A DNA stretch of 64,000 bases, taken from assembly GCA_951812755.1 (NCBI GenBank), contig OX638329.1, positions 3,294,522 through 3,358,521 on the forward strand. The letters run 5' to 3'. Both the position numbers and the translations under genes were made by a program. The notes below the pieces were generated by a model that saw only the letters and a list, made by a program, of their open reading frames with translations, was not told the origin of the DNA and made no database searches. Positions 1-8,455 of the stretch are shown here, one piece after another. Position 1 is the stretch's first letter; each line of letters starts with the position of its first letter. Source of the stretch: an uncultured Latescibacterota bacterium. Its GTDB lineage: Bacteria > Latescibacterota > UBA2968.

Positions 1-78
1 CGCCTGGCTAACTGGATTCTTGGGACTCAAGTTTCCTCTAAATCCGACGAGGAGGAAATATCTCAAGAAGACGAGTAG
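1..78 (+). CDS. C-terminal fragment of an unidentified protein (cut by window edge)
   Basis: Frame 1 is open from the first base to a TAG at 76-78 and encodes about 25 residues, ending in an acidic tail (DEEEISQEDE). The gene runs off the left edge, so its start and main domains are missing and no family can be named. It converges on the small minus-strand gene that ends at 118. It could be a chance open frame; only the position and the acidic tail, which is typical of a real C-terminus, support it. Confidence 0.35.
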   Translation, partial: RLANWILGTQVSSKSDEEEISQEDE

Positions 79-117
79 CATAATATCGTATTTCATCAGC
101 CGAAACCATTCCGCGAA

Positions 118-369
118 TCACCGACGAACTCCTTTGCGGAAATAGGTTTCAGAGCCAACTCGTTCAAAGAAAATAGGAGAATTCAATCCTTCAGTATTTC
201 TTTGGAGGACAATGTCTCTAATTGAAGAGCCAAACCAAATGCGCCTACTTTTTGGATCAATCCCCGCTGTTTGTCCAATTCGATCCGAGAGATTATGCTG
301 CTTTTGGTATTCTTCCCAGACCTGTTTGGCTTCGCGTGAATCAGCTTGTGTCCAGTCTGAGTGTTTCAT
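118..369 (-). CDS. Small hypothetical protein, 83 aa
   Basis: I do not recognise this family. The start is the ATG at 369 (protein begins MKHSDWTQADS), because AGGAGG lies 8 bases upstream of it. An in-frame TTG two codons earlier sits almost on top of that site and is unlikely. The product is soluble, charged and lysine/arginine-rich, with no signal peptide, membrane segment or cysteine. It lies downstream of the symporter gene on the same strand with a 30-base gap, so the two may be co-transcribed. The strong ribosome binding site is the main reason for calling it real. Confidence 0.55.
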   Translation of the reverse strand: MKHSDWTQADSREAKQVWEEYQKQHNLSDRIGQTAGIDPKSRRIWFGSSIRDIVLQRNTEGLNSPIFFERVGSETYFRKGVRR

Positions 370-399
370 TGTCAAAACCTCCTTTGACTTCGCGCAAAT

Positions 400-1875
400 T
401 TACTGATTAGATGAACCTCGAAACGGATTTAGATTCCCCAGGCGATTATTATAAGCAAGTGGGGTTCCTTCCGTATCGCTCAAAGGCAAGGGTGGATCTG
501 TTTTTGTAGTCGCTTTGGTTATGATGACAAGCGCGAGAAGGCCGATTGGTACTGCGAGGAGATCGGCGGGTTGATCGGGTGCGACTTGAAGCAGAATGAG
601 ATAGGCGACAGCACCTGAAATCATCGACCAGAGGGCGCCAGAGCGATTGGCTTTAGGCCACCAGATACCCGCTGTGAGGGGTACAAAAAGGGTTGCCAAT
701 AATATGGACCAGGAATCGACCATCAGCGTATAAACCGTGTCGTGTGAAAGAGCGAGATAGAGCGCGATGACGCCGAGGATAGGGACACTCAGGCGGCACA
801 GGCGCAGTTGGGTTTGCGCGTCAATATCGGGGCGCAGGTAGCGGATCAGATCGTTGCCGATCACGCTGGCAGGGGCGAGCAAGGCACTGTCCGCACTGCT
901 CATCAGTGCAGAGATCAAAGCACCGATAAAAACGGCCATGCCGAGTGGGGGTAGATAGGTTTCAGCGAGTTTCATCATCACTTGCTCGGGATCTGCCAGA
1001 TTGGGAAATGTGAGAGTGGCTGCAATGCCCAGAAAAACGGGCAAAAGGCCAACGGTCAGATAAATAATGCCAGAGATATATGCGCTGTGTTGGGCGACGG
1101 ATTCGTTCCGGCTGGATAGGCTGCGTTGTAAAAGGTCCTGCCCGGCGAGATTGCCCAGGCCAATTACCAACCAGGCACGCGCATAATTAAACCATGTGGT
1201 CATATCAGCATCGCGGGGATAGAGATAAAATTGGTCATCGGGCAGTTGTGCTCGAATGGCGGCCCATCCCCCCATGTCGCTTAAGAGAAAGGGCGTCATA
1301 AAGATCAGCCCCAGGGTTAAGACAGCCACCTGGATAAAGTCTGTCAGCGTCACAGCCCACATGCCGCCTATTGTTGTATAGATCAGCACAATAACAGCGC
1401 CCAGGCAAGTACCTAACACCGCATCGAGTCCTGTGAGCGCGTGGATAATTTTTCCAAATCCCACCATCAGCGATGCAACCCAGCCGATATAAGCCGGAAT
1501 CGTACACGCAGCAGCGACCACACCGGCTGTTTTGCCAAATCTCCGTTCAAAAAATTCGGCAATGGTTGAAACGCCCATGCGCCGCATCATCCGCACGTAA
1601 AACAGGCCCGCGAGAAACAGACACAGGGCTGCGCCAAAAGGATCGGCAATAACGGCTAAAAAGCCCCCTTTGTAAGCTGCGCCTGCCGCGCCGAGTACTG
1701 TACCTGTACCAAACCATGTGGCGGAAAGCGTGCCCGTAGCCAGCAAGATGCCCAGACGCCGACCCGCAACGACAAAGTCGGCGGAATCTTTGACGCGCCT
1801 GCCAGCATAGACGCCAACCAATAGGGTGAGAAAAACATAGGCACAAAGGCCAATGATAATGGGCATTTGAGACAT
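400..1875 (-). CDS. Sodium:solute symporter (SSS family)
   Basis: This is an integral inner-membrane protein of about 491 residues with roughly 13 hydrophobic segments, the usual size for the SSS/PutP/SGLT fold. N-terminal features typical of the family include the AGRRLG stretch in the first loop and the following GTGTVLGAAGAAYKGG region. Members couple Na+ entry to uptake of a small organic solute such as proline, pantothenate, sugar or a carboxylate; the substrate cannot be read from the sequence. The start is taken at 1875 (MSQMPIII) because GGAGG lies 7 bases upstream; a longer in-frame extension to 1932 lacks such a site. The neighbours give no substrate clue. Confidence 0.9.
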   Translation of the reverse strand: MSQMPIIIGLCAYVFLTLLVGVYAGRRVKDSADFVVAGRRLGILLATGTLSATWFGTGTVLGAAGAAYKGGFLAVIADPFGAALCLFLAGLFYVRMMRRMGVSTIAEFFERRFGKTAGVVAAACTIPAYIGWVASLMVGFGKIIHALTGLDAVLGTCLGAVIVLIYTTIGGMWAVTLTDFIQVAVLTLGLIFMTPFLLSDMGGWAAIRAQLPDDQFYLYPRDADMTTWFNYARAWLVIGLGNLAGQDLLQRSLSSRNESVAQHSAYISGIIYLTVGLLPVFLGIAATLTFPNLADPEQVMMKLAETYLPPLGMAVFIGALISALMSSADSALLAPASVIGNDLIRYLRPDIDAQTQLRLCRLSVPILGVIALYLALSHDTVYTLMVDSWSILLATLFVPLTAGIWWPKANRSGALWSMISGAVAYLILLQVAPDQPADLLAVPIGLLALVIITKATTKTDPPLPLSDTEGTPLAYNNRLGNLNPFRGSSNQ

Positions 1876-1914
1876 ATTTGGTCCTCCGGGATGTGCATAT
1901 TCGAACTTTTCGAT

Positions 1915-2073
1915 ATGCGAGAAGTATCGCACCCTGCCTGGCGCCTGTCAACACCTATCGCTCAAAAGCTCAATCCATATAGCGAGGAGGTCCTGGGCGA
2001 TGATAGGGCGATCCGAGCTATCGAGGAACTATCCAGGTCTCTTGTGCGTTATGAGTATGTAGAAATAGAATGA
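1915..2073 (+). CDS. Possible small ORF or gene remnant, 52 aa
   Basis: An open frame on the plus strand reads into a plausible soluble helical peptide (NPYSEEVLGDDRAIRAIEEL) and ends at 2073. It starts in the divergent region between the symporter and the lipoprotein gene. No ribosome binding site precedes the ATG at 1915. It could be the C-terminal remnant of a lost gene or chance. The same region must also hold the promoters of both flanking genes. Confidence 0.2.
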   Translation: MREVSHPAWRLSTPIAQKLNPYSEEVLGDDRAIRAIEELSRSLVRYEYVEIE

Positions 2074-2102
2074 GTAGAATGACATTCACGAGGAGATAGA
2101 TG

Positions 2103-2933
2103 ATGAACAGCAGACGCCATATTGCAAGATCAGGAGTTCTATTGATCCTCGGGCTCATGACTGCTTGTGGCCTTGCCCCATCACCTACTCCGGATGCCTC
2201 GGAAGTGGTGTGCGGGGCTACAGAGGCGTACTCGAACGACTACCTCATGGCGGTGATTGGCAAAGATGCCGTGCCCACATCGGTTGACGCCATCAACACC
2301 GGCAGTTGCGAGTTTGACGGGACCATTATCGCAGTGCGCGTCCAGCTAACCGGCAACGGGGGTTCACAGACAGCGGTTATAGATTTGCCCGCTCCAACGC
2401 GCGACCTGCCTGTACCTTTCCACAGAATCGTCAATCTACCGCTGATTGACGCAGATTTACCTGAGGGCAGGTACGTCCGCATTGTAACCGGCATCACCGC
2501 TGGCGGTGAGGAAATCGATGTGCCAATCTTCGAGAATGTCCTTCTCGTGCGTGACCCCGGCTCCCAGCAGGCGGATTTGCTCCGTCATCAGGGGCGATGG
2601 GAGCGAAGACGCGTTGCGAACTATGTCTATACAGGCGCGTGGAACTGCTTCTGCCCGATAGACTACACCGCTGACGCGGCGGTAACCGTGCGCGCCGGTG
2701 CAGTTGTAAGCGTCGCCTCTGCCGACCCGGCTGTGCCCAATATTCCCGACCCAGAGCGGTTCGTTCCGGTCAAGGCCCTGTTCGTCCTATTGCAGACCGC
2801 GATAGACGAGAACGCCGCCCGCATCGACGTCACGTACAACGAGGAGTTCGGCTACCCGGAACAATTTTTCGTAGATTACCACGAGAATATTGCCGACGAG
2901 GAAAGGGGCTTCGTCATCCGCAGCCTCACCTAA
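2103..2933 (+). CDS. Hypothetical lipoprotein, 276 aa
   Basis: The N-terminus has a basic start (NSRRH), a hydrophobic core and a lipobox ending in TAC|G, so this is most likely a lipoprotein anchored through the cysteine near residue 22. The rest is a soluble, beta-rich, acidic domain with several cysteines and no family I can name. AGGAG at 2091-2095 is 4 bases before the ATG at 2100 and 7 before the ATG at 2103; the second is preferred. The gene stands alone, between the divergent symporter and the IS605-like remnant that begins a few bases after its stop. Confidence 0.7.
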   Translation: MNSRRHIARSGVLLILGLMTACGLAPSPTPDASEVVCGATEAYSNDYLMAVIGKDAVPTSVDAINTGSCEFDGTIIAVRVQLTGNGGSQTAVIDLPAPTRDLPVPFHRIVNLPLIDADLPEGRYVRIVTGITAGGEEIDVPIFENVLLVRDPGSQQADLLRHQGRWERRRVANYVYTGAWNCFCPIDYTADAAVTVRAGAVVSVASADPAVPNIPDPERFVPVKALFVLLQTAIDENAARIDVTYNEEFGYPEQFFVDYHENIADEERGFVIRSLT

Positions 2934-2939
2934 CAGCCC

Positions 2940-3652
2940 GTGAAGCCCACATGCTTTAGCTGTGGGAGTGTAAGTGGCTCTCCCGTTATAGCTTTAGTGT
3001 ATAACAAGGCTGGAAAACCACCTTGATGATCGAAAATATACTGAGTATATTTCTCAATATGAAACTAACTCTTCAAATACAACTGTTACCGGACGCCACC
3101 ACAGGCCAGAAGCTAAAAGCCACTATTGAGCGGTTCAACGAAGCTGCCAATTGGCTTGCTCCGAAGGCTTATGAGCGCAAGCTGGCGAATAAGTTTGCAC
3201 TACAAAAGCTATACTACTCAGACTTACGCCACTTGTTTGGTCTCTCTGCACAAATGGCTATTCGCTGTATTGCTCAAGTTGTAGAGGCGTATAAGCGCGA
3301 TAAAAAAGTGCAGCCTGCGTTCCGTAAGCATGCAAGCATACCCTATGATCAACGCCTGTATAGTTTCAAGGGCATAGACAGGGTATCTCTGCTTACCCTT
3401 GAAGGCCGCGTGCTTGTGCCAATGTTGATGGGCAACTATCAGCGTGAGCAGTTCGGCTATGCCAAAGGACAGGCAGACCTTGTGCTCCGCAAAGACGGAA
3501 AGTGGTTCTTGCTTGTCTCTGTAGATGTTCCTGATGGCACGCCAATACCTACCACTGACTTTATTGGCGTCGATCTCGGTACAACAAGCCTAAAGTTGCC
3601 GAGTGCATTTATGCACGAGCGACAAGCCCAACTGCTTCAGCGTTGGGTAGTT
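2940..3652 (+). mobile_element. Internally deleted IS605/IS1341-like element with both end hairpins
   Basis: Two 21-base hairpins of identical design bracket a broken tnpB: 2946-2966 (CCCACA, bulged T, GC, TTTA loop, GC, TGTGGG) and 3627-3647 (CCCAAC, bulged T, GC, TTCA loop, GC, GTTGGG). The second is followed by TAGTTGAC. IS200/IS605-family elements carry subterminal hairpins at each end, bound by the Y1 transposase, and the right end overlaps the omega RNA. Here the nuclease gene is cut short and the right end follows about 45 bases later. I read it as a non-autonomous derivative. It sits between a lipoprotein stop and a convergent peptidase stop. Confidence 0.6.
3059..3580 (+). pseudogene. 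tnpB: TnpB RNA-guided nuclease remnant, N-terminal half only
   Basis: The frame from the ATG at 3059 begins MKLTLQIQLLP, followed by a helical N-terminal domain and WED-like region typical of OrfB_IS605/TnpB proteins, and reaches the first RuvC motif GVDLG (Asp at about residue 172). TnpB is normally 350-400 residues and needs RuvC II and III plus a zinc finger. All are missing: after GVDLG the frame turns into unrelated sequence overlapping the element's right-end hairpin and then the antisense strand of the peptidase gene, stopping at 3787. With one of three catalytic acids it cannot be an active nuclease. No tnpA is nearby. Confidence 0.7.
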
Positions 3653-3677
3653 GACTTACCAATAGCTATTCTTGAAT

Positions 3678-4796
3678 TTATCTCCGACCGTATTTTTGAA
3701 GCACCTCAACCAATTTGTCATGCGGCAAAGCGCGTATTGTGCGATTGTCTCGACCCGTCATGGATTCTGCCACGCACATGGCGTTGATAATGGCTTCTTC
3801 GGTGGCTTCGATGGTGGCTTGGAAAATAGCGTTTAGCCGGCCATCGCGCAGTGTGGTAATTGTATCGCGATCGGCGCGGGTGCGAGGCACGCGATAGGCG
3901 GTTGAAAAGGCAATGGCAAAATCCCCGCTGCTGGTGCGAGAGACCGTGCCCGTGCGACCAATGCCCAGGGCAGCGCGTTTACACAGGCGGCGCAATTGAT
4001 GTGGTACAAGGGGTGCATCGGTGGCAATGACCACAATGATTGATCCATCGCGCGTGGGAGAGGTCTGAACGGGCAATTCGCGTCCTACAGGGACGCCATC
4101 AATGATGAGTTTCGGCCTGCGTCCACAGTTGGCATTGACGAGCACGCCTACAGTATGTCCGTCTGGTACAATGCGTGAGGCTGTGCCGATGCCAGCTTTG
4201 AATTGATACGCGCGCATTCCTGTGCCCGCGCCAACAGAGCCTTCAGGCACTGCGCCGCCTGTGGCGTTTTCAATGGCTTCGACAACGTGATCGACTGTGA
4301 CGTGTCGCCCTGCAATATCGTTGAGACCGCCGTCATAACATTCGGCGACTACAGGTAGGGGAACCCTCCCCGTGCCCTGTTTGAGCATGTATGCGACCAC
4401 GCCGCTATAGCCTTCACCCACAGATAGTGTATTCGTAAGTACAACGGGCACTTCGAGTTGTCCGCGTTCATTAATCCACGCCATACCCGTCATTTCACCG
4501 TTGCCATTGAGGGCTTCGGCTGCGGAGAATACATTATTTCGAAAGATATCCTCGCCGTGCGGGACAATGGCTGTGACACCCGTTCGCACGGGACCTTTGC
4601 CCACGACGAGTTCGCCACTGCCTTCTATTAAGGTGACGTGACCGACGAGAACGCCTTCGACATCAGTAATGGCGTTGTATGTGCCTGTGGGCAATGTGCC
4701 AATCTGAATGCCGAGATCCCGGGCACGCGGGCGCTGTGCATGGGACGGCAGGGCGAGCAGCAGGCTGAGGAGACAGAAAAGGATTTTGGTGGTCAT
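3678..4796 (-). CDS. P1 family (DmpA/BapA-like) aminopeptidase
   Basis: An N-terminal hydrophobic segment (MTTKILFCLLSLLLALPSHA) looks like a cleavable signal peptide, so the enzyme is probably periplasmic. The body matches the DmpA/BapA fold of N-terminal-nucleophile hydrolases: an Asn-rich segment (LVNANCG) near residue 220, then Gly251-Ser252 in the motif DGSIIVVIATDAPL. In characterised members the precursor cleaves itself between Gly and Ser, and the freed Ser is the nucleophile that removes N-terminal D-, L- or beta-amino acids from peptides. Length (372 aa) fits the family. GAGGT 8 bases before the ATG supports the start. The gene follows the GT2/radical SAM operon after a 96-base gap with no clear function. 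Confidence 0.88.
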   Translation of the reverse strand: MTTKILFCLLSLLLALPSHAQRPRARDLGIQIGTLPTGTYNAITDVEGVLVGHVTLIEGSGELVVGKGPVRTGVTAIVPHGEDIFRNNVFSAAEALNGNGEMTGMAWINERGQLEVPVVLTNTLSVGEGYSGVVAYMLKQGTGRVPLPVVAECYDGGLNDIAGRHVTVDHVVEAIENATGGAVPEGSVGAGTGMRAYQFKAGIGTASRIVPDGHTVGVLVNANCGRRPKLIIDGVPVGRELPVQTSPTRDGSIIVVIATDAPLVPHQLRRLCKRAALGIGRTGTVSRTSSGDFAIAFSTAYRVPRTRADRDTITTLRDGRLNAIFQATIEATEEAIINAMCVAESMTGRDNRTIRALPHDKLVEVLQKYGRR

Positions 4797-4892
4797 AGGG
4801 TTACCTCATAGTGAACTGGTCTGGTCCCGTGTAGAACCATAACGGGATGGTGCGACCAGTTGTAAACCGTTTCACACTTCTTCCTTCACACT

Positions 4893-6008
4893 TCAGTGAT
4901 CTCGACCTTTCCATGTAAATCCACGCAGGGTTCCCGCGAGGCCGATGAGAATGGTGTAGGGGATTTGTACGATTTCCCAGAACGGAAACATGATGAGCAG
5001 ATCCGCACGCTTGAAGTTATAACCGCCTTTTCCCGCCACGAGCAGATCTACCAGTACTTTCGCGCTCCAGCAGATCAGGGGTAGTGTGTATGTGCCGTCT
5101 GTTATTGAGATGAGAAAAGCAGCGGGAATGAGCGCGTTGGTCAAAAATACCACTGCAATATATGAAAAAAAAATGGGATTGATACGCAGTTGATACGCGG
5201 CGTTAGATGCCCACCGCTTGCGTTGTTGCCACAGCGATGACGGCGTTTCGGGGCGATGGGTGGTTGCATAAGCACCGGGATCAGCGGCAAACGCGATGCG
5301 TCCATCCCAGGCCTGACGCAGTAACTGGAGCAATAGCACATCGTCGCCAGACGGGCGGTGTGCTATATCGCGGAAACCGCCAACTTTTTCAAAGAGACAT
5401 TTGCGATAGGCAAAATTTTGTCCCGAAGCAGCCAGGGGCATGCCCAATCCGGCAGCACCAGCCGCCGCCGCCATGAGAGTGAGAAAATCATAAGCCTGCA
5501 AGCGGTCAAAAAATGAGCGCGATGTAAGTTGCGAAAATCCTATGACAACGCCAGTATCAGCTACCATATAAGACGCCATGCTGGCAACCCAGGTGGGTGG
5601 CACGGTGCAGTCGGCATCGGTAGTGAGGATCCATTTGCCCCGCGCGCGGTGAATGCCAACCGACATCGGTCGTTTTTTTGCCGCCATTTCTGGAAAGCTG
5701 TTATTGACAGGCAAAAGGCGGAGATTGTCCAGGCACATGGAGGCGACAATTTGGGATGTATTATCAGTCGAATCGTCATCAACGACGAGGATTTCAAATC
5801 GGTCGGATGGATAGGTCTGTTGTTTTAGAGAATGGAGGCACAGACCGATATAATCCGCTTCATTGCGTGCGGCAATAACGATGGATATAAATGGCGTTTC
5901 AGCAGTGCGCGGCTGATTGTTCAAGCGGAATAATCCGAAAAAAAAACACAGTGCGACGAGAGTGTAGAGAACTGTAAAGAGCAGCAATAAGTGGAGGACG
6001 ATATCCAT
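4893..6008 (-). CDS. Membrane glycosyltransferase family 2 (copy 2)
   Basis: A hydrophobic N-terminal helix (residues 5-25) is followed by a GT-A domain with the nucleotide-binding signature VVDDDSTDNT and the metal-binding motif TTDADC, then a Q/R-R-W-like element (QQRKRWASN), then two or three C-terminal membrane helices. This is the layout of membrane-attached family 2 transferases acting on lipid or glycan acceptors on the cytoplasmic face. It is clearly a paralogue of the GT2 encoded at 7177-8274, with a radical SAM gene between them. No strong ribosome binding site precedes the ATG at 6008; a palindromic repeat pair lies upstream, suggesting insertion between originally adjacent genes. 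Sugar and acceptor are unknown. Confidence 0.85.
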   Translation of the reverse strand: MDIVLHLLLLFTVLYTLVALCFFFGLFRLNNQPRTAETPFISIVIAARNEADYIGLCLHSLKQQTYPSDRFEILVVDDDSTDNTSQIVASMCLDNLRLLPVNNSFPEMAAKKRPMSVGIHRARGKWILTTDADCTVPPTWVASMASYMVADTGVVIGFSQLTSRSFFDRLQAYDFLTLMAAAAGAAGLGMPLAASGQNFAYRKCLFEKVGGFRDIAHRPSGDDVLLLQLLRQAWDGRIAFAADPGAYATTHRPETPSSLWQQRKRWASNAAYQLRINPIFFSYIAVVFLTNALIPAAFLISITDGTYTLPLICWSAKVLVDLLVAGKGGYNFKRADLLIMFPFWEIVQIPYTILIGLAGTLRGFTWKGRDH

Positions 6009-6017
6009 TAGAGGTAG

Positions 6018-6067
6018 GGGCGAGGCATGCCTCGCCCGATGTGGTAGGGGCGAAAAATCTTTCGCCC
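6018..6067. repeat. Two dispersed palindromes, GGGCGA-type
   Basis: 6018-6037 is a perfect 20-base palindrome (GGGCGAGGCATGCCTCGCCC). 6048-6067 is a second hairpin with 8-bp arms (GGGCGAAA/TTTCGCCC). Both are preceded by GGTAG or similar. The first recurs exactly at 40409-40428. They lie in the gap between the radical SAM gene and the second GT2 gene. This is a dispersed intergenic repeat; no function is evident. Confidence 0.8.
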
Positions 6068-6100
6068 GTCAGTGTGAAGTGATTACACTGCCAAACCATT

Positions 6101-6117
6101 CTTAATTTTTAATTCCT
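6101..6117. repeat. AT-rich dispersed repeat at a 3' end
   Basis: The sequence CTTAATTTTTAATTCCT begins right after the stop of the radical SAM gene. Near-identical runs lie at 32948-32975 and 45043-45064, each also touching the stop codon of a minus-strand gene. It is not a classical terminator because no stable GC stem precedes the T run. Confidence 0.6.
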
Positions 6118-7175
6118 CAGCGCTCGACCTTTTCTATATCGTAAAACATGCCTTTCACGCCTTCTGAGCAGTTGTTGCATATCGGCACAGATTTGCGGTC
6201 TTTGAGGATGGCATTGCGGAAGTCCGTGTATTTTTGACCGGTCCAGATCTGGTCGAAGTCCGATTCGTTGAGAGCATCGCCGAGGCCGTAGTGAACATCT
6301 TTGTCAAAGCAGCAAGGCGATACGGCGCCGTCCCAATTGATGACGGTGCTGTACCAGAGGTGGCGGCAAGTATTGCTGATTTTGCTTTTGGTCGAGAGAT
6401 GATCAGCAGTGTAATCGTAGCGGCTGAATTTCTCGTCAGAAGGCAAGAAAGTCTCTACATCGGATTCGGTATATACCTGGGCTGTTTTGAGCGAGAGGCG
6501 ATCTACGCCTAACTCTCGAGCGAATGCGCGCGCAGCTTCAATTTCGTGTTCGTTGTGTTTCATGATGATAAATTGCAGGTGGATCAGGGGATGGTTGCTT
6601 TGCAGGTCGCGTTTGGCCTGAACGAGCAGGCGGATGCCGTCGAGCACGCGGTCGAAATTGCCTCCTACGCGATATTTGACATAGCTTTCGGGTGTGACGC
6701 CATCCAGAGAGACCACGAGTTCGGAAAGGCCAGAATCGACGATGTCTCGGGCGGTTTCCCGGTTTTTGATGTAGTGGACATTGGTGCTGGTCAGCGTGGG
6801 AACATTGTGCGCGGAGGCCAATCGGATCATGTCGGTGAGGTGCTTGTTGATAAAGGGTTCTCCCTGATTCCACAACATGAGGAGCAGAAGGTGATCGGCC
6901 TGTTGCTCAAAGACATGCTTGAAGTGTTCAAACGGCATAATACCGCGCTCGCGGGTCATGTCGCCATTGCCAGAGGGACAGAGCGGACATTTGAGGTTGC
7001 AGAAATTGGTGGGTTCGACCATGAGCACAAAGGGTTTGCCCATGCGAATATCCCGACGAAACAGATTGGAGAGGGCATAGGACGCGACCACTTTTGAGGC
7101 ATTCCATATCCGCCGGGGCGTGATTGCGCGATGGTATCGCATGAAGGTTTCGGGCAGTAGTTTGATTGACAACAT
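6117..7175 (-). CDS. Radical SAM protein with SPASM domain
   Basis: Residues 59-66 carry the radical SAM cluster motif as C-NLK-C-PL-C, in the context VEPTNFCNLKCPLC. The C-terminal part holds the extra cysteines of a SPASM/twitch domain (SPCCFDKD and CNNCSEG), which ligate auxiliary Fe-S clusters. Members modify peptides, proteins or small molecules by radical chemistry. The start is the ATG at 7175 (MLSIKLLPET), one base after the stop of the upstream GT2 gene, with GGAAA just upstream; a longer reading to 7226 would overlap that gene. The tight spacing shows co-transcription with the GT2, so substrate and sugar acceptor may be linked. No small peptide gene is visible next to it. Confidence 0.88.
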   Translation of the reverse strand: MLSIKLLPETFMRYHRAITPRRIWNASKVVASYALSNLFRRDIRMGKPFVLMVEPTNFCNLKCPLCPSGNGDMTRERGIMPFEHFKHVFEQQADHLLLLMLWNQGEPFINKHLTDMIRLASAHNVPTLTSTNVHYIKNRETARDIVDSGLSELVVSLDGVTPESYVKYRVGGNFDRVLDGIRLLVQAKRDLQSNHPLIHLQFIIMKHNEHEIEAARAFARELGVDRLSLKTAQVYTESDVETFLPSDEKFSRYDYTADHLSTKSKISNTCRHLWYSTVINWDGAVSPCCFDKDVHYGLGDALNESDFDQIWTGQKYTDFRNAILKDRKSVPICNNCSEGVKGMFYDIEKVER

Positions 7176-7176
7176 A

Positions 7177-8274
7177 TTATTTCCATTTGAATGGTGAAAA
7201 TGTGCCGAGCGCGCAGATGATGACAATATAGGGAATGATCAGGATTTCGAGAACTGGAAACCACAGGAGCAATTTCAGGCTTTTGAACTGAATACCGCCG
7301 GAGAGTAGAAAAACGGCATCGGCGATTATTTTTATCGCCAGGCAAGAGCTGACTATATAAAATAATTCGGTGTCGATCCAGAACAGAATGGGTAGCGTCG
7401 CCAGAATGATATGGAATATATACACCGCAAGGGCCAGAATCAAGGTGGGAATGCCGTAGTGGATGGTTTTAGATTGATAGCGCACCTGTCGATTGATGAG
7501 ATTGTCCGGATGAGATGCCGAGGGGACGAATGCATCGACGTCTGCGTTGAACCGAATTTTCCACGCGCTTTTTTGTGCGACTTGCCGCATGAGCAACACA
7601 TCGTCTCCGCCGATGATATGTCCTATGTCGTTAAAGCCGTTGACCTCCTCAAAGGCTTTTCTGCGATAGGCCATGTTGCGCCCCGAACAGGTGAGCGGAA
7701 ATCCAATGCCCGCGCTGCCCGCTGCGAGAGTTGAAACAATGAGTGCCTGGAGGGATAGCAGGCCCGATAGGGCTTTTTCGTTTTTCAAGAGGGGAGCGTG
7801 GCCGATGACCATGCCGACGTCGGGCGCAAAGTGGGGGAGGGTTGACGCAATCCAATTGGGGCCTGGCCGACAATCGGCGTCTGTTGTAAAAATAATATCT
7901 CCACGCGCGTGTTTGATGCCCTGCCACAGGGCGTTTTTTTTTGGACAAGCGCAGTTCTGATGTGTGACAGATGCGCGACTCAGGTTGGGTAAACGGCGCG
8001 TCCATTTGTCGATTCGAGCGGCGGTATCATCGGTGGAGCGATCATCTACTACGATAATTTCCATAAGATCGTCGGGATAGGTCTGTGTAGCCAATGCCTG
8101 TAAACATGCATCAATGTTTGCGGCTTCATTGCGAGCGGGTACAATAACGGAAACAGATACACGCGGGGTATTTACTGACCGCGATCTGCGAAAAAGACCG
8201 AATAACAAAATGGCGGTCAACATGAAGTACACAGCACAAAGGCTTGTGGCAGAATAGATTACAATATCATTCAT
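7177..8274 (-). CDS. Membrane glycosyltransferase family 2 (copy 1)
   Basis: The order is one N-terminal membrane helix (about residues 8-27), a GT-A domain with VVDDRSTDDT and TTDADC, and three C-terminal membrane helices; total 365 aa. The protein mirrors the GT2 at 4893-6008 in length, motif order and topology, so the pair arose by duplication. It is the first gene of the leftward operon GT2 - radical SAM - GT2. Family 2 enzymes use an activated sugar and a divalent metal bound by the DxD motif; what they decorate here is unknown. No good ribosome binding site is seen before the ATG at 8274. Confidence 0.85.
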   Translation of the reverse strand: MNDIVIYSATSLCAVYFMLTAILLFGLFRRSRSVNTPRVSVSVIVPARNEAANIDACLQALATQTYPDDLMEIIVVDDRSTDDTAARIDKWTRRLPNLSRASVTHQNCACPKKNALWQGIKHARGDIIFTTDADCRPGPNWIASTLPHFAPDVGMVIGHAPLLKNEKALSGLLSLQALIVSTLAAGSAGIGFPLTCSGRNMAYRRKAFEEVNGFNDIGHIIGGDDVLLMRQVAQKSAWKIRFNADVDAFVPSASHPDNLINRQVRYQSKTIHYGIPTLILALAVYIFHIILATLPILFWIDTELFYIVSSCLAIKIIADAVFLLSGGIQFKSLKLLLWFPVLEILIIPYIVIICALGTFSPFKWK

Positions 8275-8370
8275 GAGGCGAGTAGTCAGTGGTCAATGGT
8301 CAGTCTGATCAACCCATCAGTTTCTTGTCTAAATTATCACTTTTGAAGGAATGTGCAAAGTGCAAACTTC

Positions 8371-8425
8371 CATTAAAAAATAAAAACCGCACCTGGTTGT
8401 CACTTATGGACACCTGAGCGCGGTT
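8371..8425 (-). terminator. Rho-independent terminator, minus strand
   Basis: Read on the minus strand, AACCGC (8425-8420) pairs with GCGGTT (8390-8385), with an inner GTGTCC/GG-TGTC stem, followed by a T-rich run (TTTATTTTTTAATGG). It lies 31 bases downstream of the small gene ending at 8456. Confidence 0.65.
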
Positions 8426-8455
8426 CTGTCTGTTCATGAATAGGTATAGGAAGGC

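Noticed and set aside
6546-7097. 183-codon open frame antisense to the radical SAM gene
   Set aside because: It lies wholly within a strongly supported gene, has no ribosome binding site and its sequence reflects the complement of conserved radical SAM codons.
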